Under the pieces are notes generated by a model that saw nothing but the letters and a program-made list of their open reading frames with translations, made no database searches and was not told the origin of the DNA. A program made the position numbers and the translations under genes. A DNA stretch of 8,202 bases from NCBI GenBank assembly GCA_022822575.1, contig JAJEBJ010000421.1, positions 1-8,202 of the forward strand, read 5' to 3'. This DNA is from Alphaproteobacteria bacterium. GTDB lineage: Bacteria > Pseudomonadota > Alphaproteobacteria > SP197. Positions 6,250 through 8,202 of the stretch are shown one piece after another (within the stretch, counting starts at the first letter, position 1; the number at the start of each line of letters is the position of its first letter).

Positions 6250-7652
6250 CAGGCAGCCAGCGTTCCGGCCATGCTGTTGGCCCGGGCCTCGGTGAGGGTG
6301 ACATCGGCCAGTGATCCGAGGTGACGTTCACCGGCATCGACGTGTACCGCCTGAAGCCAGGGGCTGCGTCCAACGAGCTGGTGGGAGTACCGTCCCCGTC
6401 GTTCGAGGAGCACTGGAACCGTGTGGCCGACGGTGGCGCGATTGAACGAGTCCTGCTGGTTTCTCAGCAGGTGCTGCAGGATTGTGAGCCTCTCTGCCTT
6501 GACCTCGTCCGGCACCTGTCCGTCTGCTGTTGCCGCCGGGGTTCCCGGGCGCGGGCTGTACTTGAAGGAGAAGGCCGAGGCATAGGAAACCTCGCGCACC
6601 AGGGAGAGCGTGGCGGCGAAGTCGGCATCGCTTTCACCGGGGAAGCCAACAATGAAATCGCCCGATATGGCGATGTCGGGCCGCGCCTCGCGAACGGCCG
6701 CGATGACCTTTAGATAGTCGGCCGTGGTGTGACGCCGGTTCATGGCCTTCAGAATCCGGTCGCTGCCCGACTGCACAGGCAGGTGCAGGTACGGCATCAG
6801 GCTGTCGATCTCGCCATGGGCGCGAATGAGGTCTTGCGACATGTCCAGCGGGTGGGATGTCGTGTACCGGATGCGCCGGAGGCGATCGAGCGATGCCAGT
6901 TCGCCGATGAGACGCGCCAGGGTCCACGGGTTTCCGTCGATACCCTCGCCGTGCCACGCATTGACGTTCTGCCCGAGGAGGACGATTTCCACCACGCCTG
7001 ATGCCAGCAGCCCCTTCGCCTCGTCGAGAATATGGCGGGCGGGCCGCGAAAACTCCGCACCGCGGGTATAGGGAACAACGCAGAAGGTGCAGAACTTGTC
7101 GCAGCCCTCCTGGATCGACAGGAATGCGACACGACCCGCGCCGGGACGCCGTGACGGCAGGCTGCTGAAGCGGTCCCTTGCCGGAAAGTCAGTGTCGATC
7201 ACCGTGCCGCCTTCGTTGGCGTGGCGCGCGATCAGTTCGGGCAGACGATGATAGGTCTGCGGTCCGACGATGATGTCGACGACGGGTGCCCGGCGCGCCA
7301 TTTCCTCGCCTTCGGCCTGGGCCACACATCCGGCCACGGCGATCATGAGATCACTGCCGGCCTCGCGTTTGCGCTCCTTGAGTGCGCGCAACCGTCCCAG
7401 TTCCGAGTAGACTTTCTCGGCGGCCTTCTCGCGGATGTGACAGGTGTTGAGGACGATCATGTCGGCGTCCTCTGCCGTCTCCGTCTGCCGGAAATCCAGG
7501 CGCGCCAGGACATCCGCCATGCGACCGGAGTCGTAGACGTTCATCTGGCAGCCGTAGGTCTTGACGAAGAGTTTCTTGGACAAGCGCGTCCGGATGTTCC
7601 GCTGGCTGTCGTCGGGCGCGGGGCCCCGTGGCAGTTGTGCAACCTTGTCCAA
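6249..7652 (-). CDS. miaB: tRNA-2-methylthio-N6-dimethylallyladenosine synthase
   Basis: MiaB is a radical-SAM methylthiotransferase that adds a methylthio group to i6A at position 37 of tRNAs reading UNN codons. The 467-residue product has all three parts: an N-terminal UPF0004 domain with Cys35 (KTYGCQMNVYDS), Cys71 (VLNTCHIREKA) and Cys109 (VAGCVAQAEG) for the auxiliary cluster; a radical-SAM domain with Cys184, Cys188 and Cys191 (CDKFCTFC); and a C-terminal TRAM domain from about residue 400. The start is TTG at 7652, the first possible start after an in-frame TGA, which is also the plsC stop. GGGGAAGA lies directly before it and a second GGGGA about 11 bases upstream. A TTG at 7583 (Leu24, giving 444 residues) is the alternative but lacks a ribosome binding site. 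Function is certain; only the start is in doubt. Confidence 0.96.
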   Translation of the reverse strand: MDKVAQLPRGPAPDDSQRNIRTRLSKKLFVKTYGCQMNVYDSGRMADVLARLDFRQTETAEDADMIVLNTCHIREKAAEKVYSELGRLRALKERKREAGSDLMIAVAGCVAQAEGEEMARRAPVVDIIVGPQTYHRLPELIARHANEGGTVIDTDFPARDRFSSLPSRRPGAGRVAFLSIQEGCDKFCTFCVVPYTRGAEFSRPARHILDEAKGLLASGVVEIVLLGQNVNAWHGEGIDGNPWTLARLIGELASLDRLRRIRYTTSHPLDMSQDLIRAHGEIDSLMPYLHLPVQSGSDRILKAMNRRHTTADYLKVIAAVREARPDIAISGDFIVGFPGESDADFAATLSLVREVSYASAFSFKYSPRPGTPAATADGQVPDEVKAERLTILQHLLRNQQDSFNRATVGHTVPVLLERRGRYSHQLVGRSPWLQAVHVDAGERHLGSLADVTLTEARANSMAGTLAA

Positions 7653-7676
7653 TCTTCCCCGTATCCCCGATCGCTG

Positions 7677-8202
7677 TCAATGACTTCGTGCGCGGTCCTC
7701 GGGTGGGTGCCCGGAGCGCCTGGTGAGCTTGCGCAGGCGCCGTCTTCGGCGCGGTGGCAGCCGACCCGCAAGCGCCAGAGAGTGGCCTTCCCGAACGGCC
7801 GCCTCGCAGTGACGCGCCAGGGAGCGCCGGTTGCCACCGGATCCGGTAATGGTCGTGACCGGATGGAACTGGACGACGACCGTCACGACGCCCGCCTTCA
7901 GCATCTCCCACATGTGGGGAAGCAGGTCCATGTCACCATACCAGGCATAGAGCGGACGCATTTCACGGTCCATCGGCAGGTTGGAGAATCGGGTGTAGGA
8001 GACCGACACGGGCTGGACGGTCACTTCCCGTCCCTTCACCTCGGTCTGGGCCGAGGCGAAGAGCGCACTCTTGAAGGGAAGAATCCTGTTGCCGTCGCTG
8101 GTGGTGCCTTCGGGAAACAGGATCAGCTGCTCGCCCGCTTCGAGGCGCTGGCTCACCGCGTCCATGTGCTGGCCGATCCGGGTCCGGCGGCGATCGACAA
8201 AG
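7677..8202 (-). CDS. plsC: 1-acyl-sn-glycerol-3-phosphate acyltransferase family protein, 5' end cut by the window
   Basis: The frame is open from the right window edge to a TGA at 7677, giving about 174 C-terminal residues. It begins FVDRRRTRIGQHMDAVSQRL, followed by the acyltransferase motif LILFPEGTTSDGNRILPFKS (FPEGT binds the glycerol phosphate in this family) and VQPVSVSY (motif IV type). The catalytic NHx4D motif would lie upstream, outside the window. PlsC enzymes acylate lysophosphatidic acid to phosphatidic acid at the inner membrane; related lyso-ornithine-lipid acyltransferases share these motifs, so the substrate is not certain. The C-terminus is strongly basic, with five arginines in a row then LRKLTRR, which could aid contact with acidic lipids (inference). 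miaB starts 24 bases downstream in the same frame. An acyltransferase directly before miaB is common in alphaproteobacteria. Confidence 0.9.
   Translation of the reverse strand, partial: FVDRRRTRIGQHMDAVSQRLEAGEQLILFPEGTTSDGNRILPFKSALFASAQTEVKGREVTVQPVSVSYTRFSNLPMDREMRPLYAWYGDMDLLPHMWEMLKAGVVTVVVQFHPVTTITGSGGNRRSLARHCEAAVREGHSLALAGRLPPRRRRRLRKLTRRSGHPPEDRARSH

Noticed and set aside
1..8202. tRNA, rRNA, CRISPR array, insertion sequence or phage genes
   Set aside because: No cloverleaf, repeat-spacer pattern, transposase motif or long terminal inverted repeat was seen on either strand.

Overview
The window is GC-rich (about 65% in a hand-counted coding stretch at 6001-6060). Every gene I can support lies on the minus strand. 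Read in the direction of transcription, right to left, the order is plsC (5' end cut by the window edge), miaB, phoH/ybeZ, ybeY, corC/tlyC, lnt, a Phd/VapC toxin-antitoxin pair, and metK (3' end cut by the window edge). The order plsC-miaB-phoH-ybeY-corC-lnt-(regulator)-metK is a known conserved core arrangement in Alphaproteobacteria. Together with the base composition and the protein sequences it points to an alphaproteobacterium, perhaps of the Rhodospirillales type. I cannot name the genus.

Region 2336-8202 is one compact housekeeping block. plsC and miaB are 24 bases apart. From miaB onward each gene overlaps the next: miaB/phoH by 1 base, phoH/ybeY by 4, ybeY/corC by 4 and corC/lnt by 20. 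This implies a single transcript with translational coupling. The products cover phospholipid synthesis (PlsC), tRNA A37 methylthiolation (MiaB), rRNA maturation and quality control (PhoH/YbeZ with YbeY), a CBS-domain protein of the CorC family, and lipoprotein N-acylation (Lnt).

Region 968-2335 is the accessory part. Many alphaproteobacteria have a small Xre-type helix-turn-helix regulator gene between lnt and metK. Here I find none, and a Phd/YefM-type antitoxin with a VapC PIN-domain toxin occupies the gap. Its promoter is unusually clear: TTGACC, a 17-base spacer, then TACATT. It sits in an AT-rich pocket, overlaps two copies of CCATGGTC, and is placed so that transcription should start on or next to the A of the antitoxin ATG. 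That suggests an autoregulated, leaderless toxin-antitoxin operon.

Region 968-1447 lies between vapC and metK. It holds no gene I can support, but carries several inverted repeats close to metK that could form a structured leader.

Region 1-967 is metK with a GTG start, complete at its N-terminus and lacking roughly the last sixth of the protein. No tRNA, rRNA, insertion sequence, CRISPR array or wholly new system was seen. The toxin-antitoxin locus and the metK leader are the parts most worth a second look.
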